In this document: positions 5,663 through 5,779 of the stretch, in pieces
Position numbering within the stretch: the stretch's first letter is position 1
Layout of the letters: every line of letters starts with the position of its first letter
Assembly: GCA_002404795.1 (NCBI GenBank)
Contig: DHKK01000112.1
Coordinates: 1-5,779 of the forward strand
DNA length: 5,779 nt
DNA from: Clostridiales bacterium UBA4696
GTDB lineage: Bacteria > Bacillota > Clostridia > Oscillospirales > Oscillospiraceae
Direction: 5' to 3'
Program-made: the position numbers and the translations under genes
Notes under the pieces: model-generated
Database searches by the model: none
What the model saw: only the letters and a program-made list of their open reading frames with translations
Told to the model about the DNA's origin: nothing

Positions 5663-5715
5663 GCTCCCCTTCCAGGGGAGCTGGCTCGGCGAAGCCGAGA
5701 CTGAGAGGTTGTCGC
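5663..5715 (+). repeat. Double-hairpin intergenic repeat, copy B
   Basis: Hairpin 1 is a perfect 8-bp stem, GCTCCCCT (5663-5670) with AGGGGAGC (5674-5681). Hairpin 2 is CTCGGC (5685-5690) with GCCGAG (5694-5699) and the same GAA loop as copy A. The 16-base tail ACTGAGAGGTTGTCGC (5700-5715) is identical to that of copy A. A small further stem, GTCGCA (5711-5716) with TGCGAC (5721-5726), overlaps the tail. Stem 2 differs between the copies but stays paired, so structure rather than sequence is kept. I associate this repeat type with many intergenic sites in Oscillospirales genomes; its function is unknown to me. Confidence 0.8.
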
Positions 5716-5745
5716 AGATTTGCGACTGCCATATGTCTCCGACGG

Positions 5746-5779
5746 CCCCTTCTTTTCCGTCTTGCCGGAAAAGAAGGGG
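5746..5779. repeat. Perfect 14-bp inverted repeat at the window edge
   Basis: CCCCTTCTTTTCCG (5746-5759) pairs perfectly with CGGAAAAGAAGGGG (5766-5779) around a 6-base loop. The right arm ends exactly at the edge, so the stem may be longer. On the minus strand no T-run follows. On the plus strand what follows is outside the window. It could be a terminator, or one end of a repeat element. Confidence 0.6.

Noticed and set aside
5576..5715. CRISPR array from the repeated units at the right end
   Set aside because: Only two copies, each with two internal hairpins and diverged sequence, and no regular spacers or cas genes.
5535..5732. Possible 65-residue minus-strand protein upstream of Sua5
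   Set aside because: It is a translation of the two hairpin repeats, with no good ribosome site and overlap with the Sua5 start. Such frames are common spurious calls from repeats of this kind.

Overview
The window carries a GC-rich stretch of what looks like a chromosome from a member of the Clostridia, most likely a gut Oscillospirales/Oscillospiraceae-type organism. That placement is an inference. It rests on clear AGGAG-type ribosome sites, the gene content (Sua5, CoaE, clostridial M18 aminopeptidase), and two copies of a short intergenic repeat ending in ACTGAGAGGTTGTCGC, a type I associate with that group. Coding DNA is strongly GC-rich. The left end (about 1-200) is clearly more AT-rich.

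Layout, left to right. Bases 1-337 hold no gene. They contain a large imperfect inverted repeat (1-98), a 12-base direct repeat, a hairpin with a T-run facing the minus strand (218-244), and a good promoter with ribosome site for the next gene. On the plus strand, 338-1531 encodes a cation diffusion facilitator (CDF) metal exporter with a duplicated C-terminal domain. It meets a minus-strand gene tail to tail with no base between the stop codons. That gene (1532-2452) is a stand-alone M14 metallopeptidase of the gamma-D-glutamyl-diaminopimelate peptidase type. Upstream of it on the minus strand are a terminator hairpin (2454-2492) and then one long frame (2519-4519), in which dephospho-CoA kinase runs without a stop into an M18 aminopeptidase. 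A Sua5-type threonylcarbamoyl-AMP synthase (4516-5538) overlaps that frame by 4 bases. The right end (5539-5779) is non-coding, with two diverged copies of a double-hairpin repeat and a perfect 14-bp inverted repeat that touches the window edge.

Sua5, CoaE and M18 form one minus-strand transcription unit. They cover tRNA t6A modification, the last step of CoA synthesis and peptide turnover: a housekeeping cluster with no obvious pathway link. The M14 gene sits behind the terminator, and its ribosome site is part of the terminator stem, so its expression probably depends on read-through or on an unseen promoter. The CDF gene is a separate, divergently regulated unit.

I see no defence system, phage, CRISPR array, IS element or clearly new multi-gene system. 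The most unusual points are the CoaE-M18 read-through fusion that keeps an intact internal ribosome site, the terminator that doubles as a ribosome-site-masking hairpin, and the structured repeats at both ends.
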